A stretch of 64,000 nt of DNA from Acinetobacter pullicarnis (GTDB lineage Bacteria; Pseudomonadota; Gammaproteobacteria; Pseudomonadales; Moraxellaceae): positions 3,534,001-3,598,000 of the forward strand of contig NZ_VCMZ01000001.1 in assembly GCF_006352475.1 (NCBI RefSeq), written 5' to 3'. Below the pieces are notes generated by a model. The model saw only the letters and a list, made by a program, of their open reading frames with translations, was not told the origin of the DNA and made no database searches. Position numbers and translations under genes: made by a program. Below, in pieces: positions 63,418 through 64,000 of the stretch. How positions within the stretch are numbered: position 1 is the first letter of the stretch; the number at the start of each line of letters is the position of its first letter.

Positions 63418-64000
63418 TTAACGGGAATCTTGCATAAGAGAACGTAAGGCCGCACTGATGATTTGTTTGACTAAATCCGTAATCGTTGACTCACCAGATG
63501 CTGTCGTTGTGCTAGGTGCTGTCGTTGTACTGATTTCTTTGGCGCCAGACTGCGGTTGAAATTGTTTTTGCAACGCTTTCATGTTGTCGGCAGATACCCC
63601 TTGGGCACATTGACTCTTACCATCCCAATGTGAATATGCAATTTTTTGATTGGGTTTAACTTGGCTGGCACTGAGTGGCAATTTATAGGTATTACGCTTT
63701 TTATCTTCGTTCAACTGCGGAAAAATATTAATCCCCAACTGCTCTTCTAGTTCACAGACACTAATGACCTTCACCTTTAACGAGTTATCATTTGGCGCAT
63801 AATAAGCACCGATTACACCGGTTTTGGGAATATAAATCGCTTTATAAACAGCTGTGGGTACAATCACTCCATTCCCAATGGTTTTTAATTTTTTCCCTGT
63901 AAAAACAGGACCAGTCACCACATAGACCTCTTGCTTCTGTTTGGTCACCAGCGCGCGGGTCGCCTCTTCCAGCTCACGCCACACTTGTTGGTTATTTTTC
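63418..64000 (-). CDS. DNA/RNA non-specific endonuclease (C-terminal part, cut by window edge)
   Basis: The frame stays open to the window edge (KNNQQVWRELEEATRALV), so the 5' part lies beyond 64000. The visible about 190 residues match the second half of NucA/EndoG-type (Endonuclease_NS) nucleases: WRELEEATRALV, VYVVTGPVFTG, KTIGNGVIVPTAVYKAIY, SVCELEEQLGINIFPQL. The catalytic DRGH would be upstream and is not visible. A Ser/Thr-rich tail (STTTAPSTTTASG) follows the domain, unusual for the core enzyme. The GTG at 63984 is internal, not the start. Confidence 0.85.
   Translation of the reverse strand, partial: KNNQQVWRELEEATRALVTKQKQEVYVVTGPVFTGKKLKTIGNGVIVPTAVYKAIYIPKTGVIGAYYAPNDNSLKVKVISVCELEEQLGINIFPQLNEDKKRNTYKLPLSASQVKPNQKIAYSHWDGKSQCAQGVSADNMKALQKQFQPQSGAKEISTTTAPSTTTASGESTITDLVKQIISAALRSLMQDSR

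Noticed and set aside
1..64000. CRISPR array or rRNA operon
   Set aside because: No regularly spaced short repeats and no rRNA-like sequence were seen.

Overview
The window looks like chromosomal DNA of an Acinetobacter species (Gammaproteobacteria, Moraxellaceae). It is AT-leaning. It carries an Acr1-type fatty acyl-CoA reductase, a lipase whose foldase lies upstream of it, a PilY1/ComC minor-pilin operon, a dispersed his gene set (hisB-hisH, hisA, hisF) and a catechol 1,2-dioxygenase whose iron ligands fall at the numbering known from Acinetobacter. I cannot name the species. No rRNA, CRISPR array, prophage or integron was seen.

Layout. 1-1.6 kb: an orphan chaperone-usher type pilin gene and an AT-rich gap. 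1.6-10.8 kb: catA; two adjacent dynamin-like GTPases; a divergent pair of D-2-hydroxyglutarate-type dehydrogenase and serA; two tandem RhtA-like exporters. 10.85-18.9 kb: an accessory island. A 294-bp sequence carrying a DUF2798 gene occurs at both ends as direct repeats (10 differences, all transitions). Between them lie a decayed IS5-type transposase, a long AT-rich desert and a complete fimbrial operon (pilin, chaperone, usher, two-domain tip protein, second pilin). 18.9-27.6 kb: lipocalin, small unknown genes, a TerC/CBS membrane protein, an NlpE-like lipoprotein, a TSUP transporter, truB, and the lif-lipA secreted lipase operon.

27.6-37.1 kb: the leftward rpsP-rimM-trmD-rplS operon, and further upstream a leftward type IV minor pilin operon (small ORF, pilV, pilW, pilX, pilY1/comC, two pilE-like genes) in which most genes overlap by a few bases. 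37.3-51 kb: ettA, metY, acr1, a MerR-controlled epimerase-like gene, tex, ompR-envZ and an acetate CoA-transferase. 51-64 kb: a FadL-type porin, a methyltransferase, two tandem tRNA-Phe genes, hisB-hisH, hisA and hisF separated by unrelated genes, thrB, a fatty-acid hydroxylase-like gene next to an AraC regulator, and a nuclease gene cut by the window edge.

The main themes are surface appendages (two pilus systems), lipid metabolism (lipase, Acr1, FadL-like porin, hydroxylase family) and amino-acid biosynthesis (Ser, His, Thr, Met). The most unusual part is the repeat-flanked fimbrial island at 10.87-18.89 kb.
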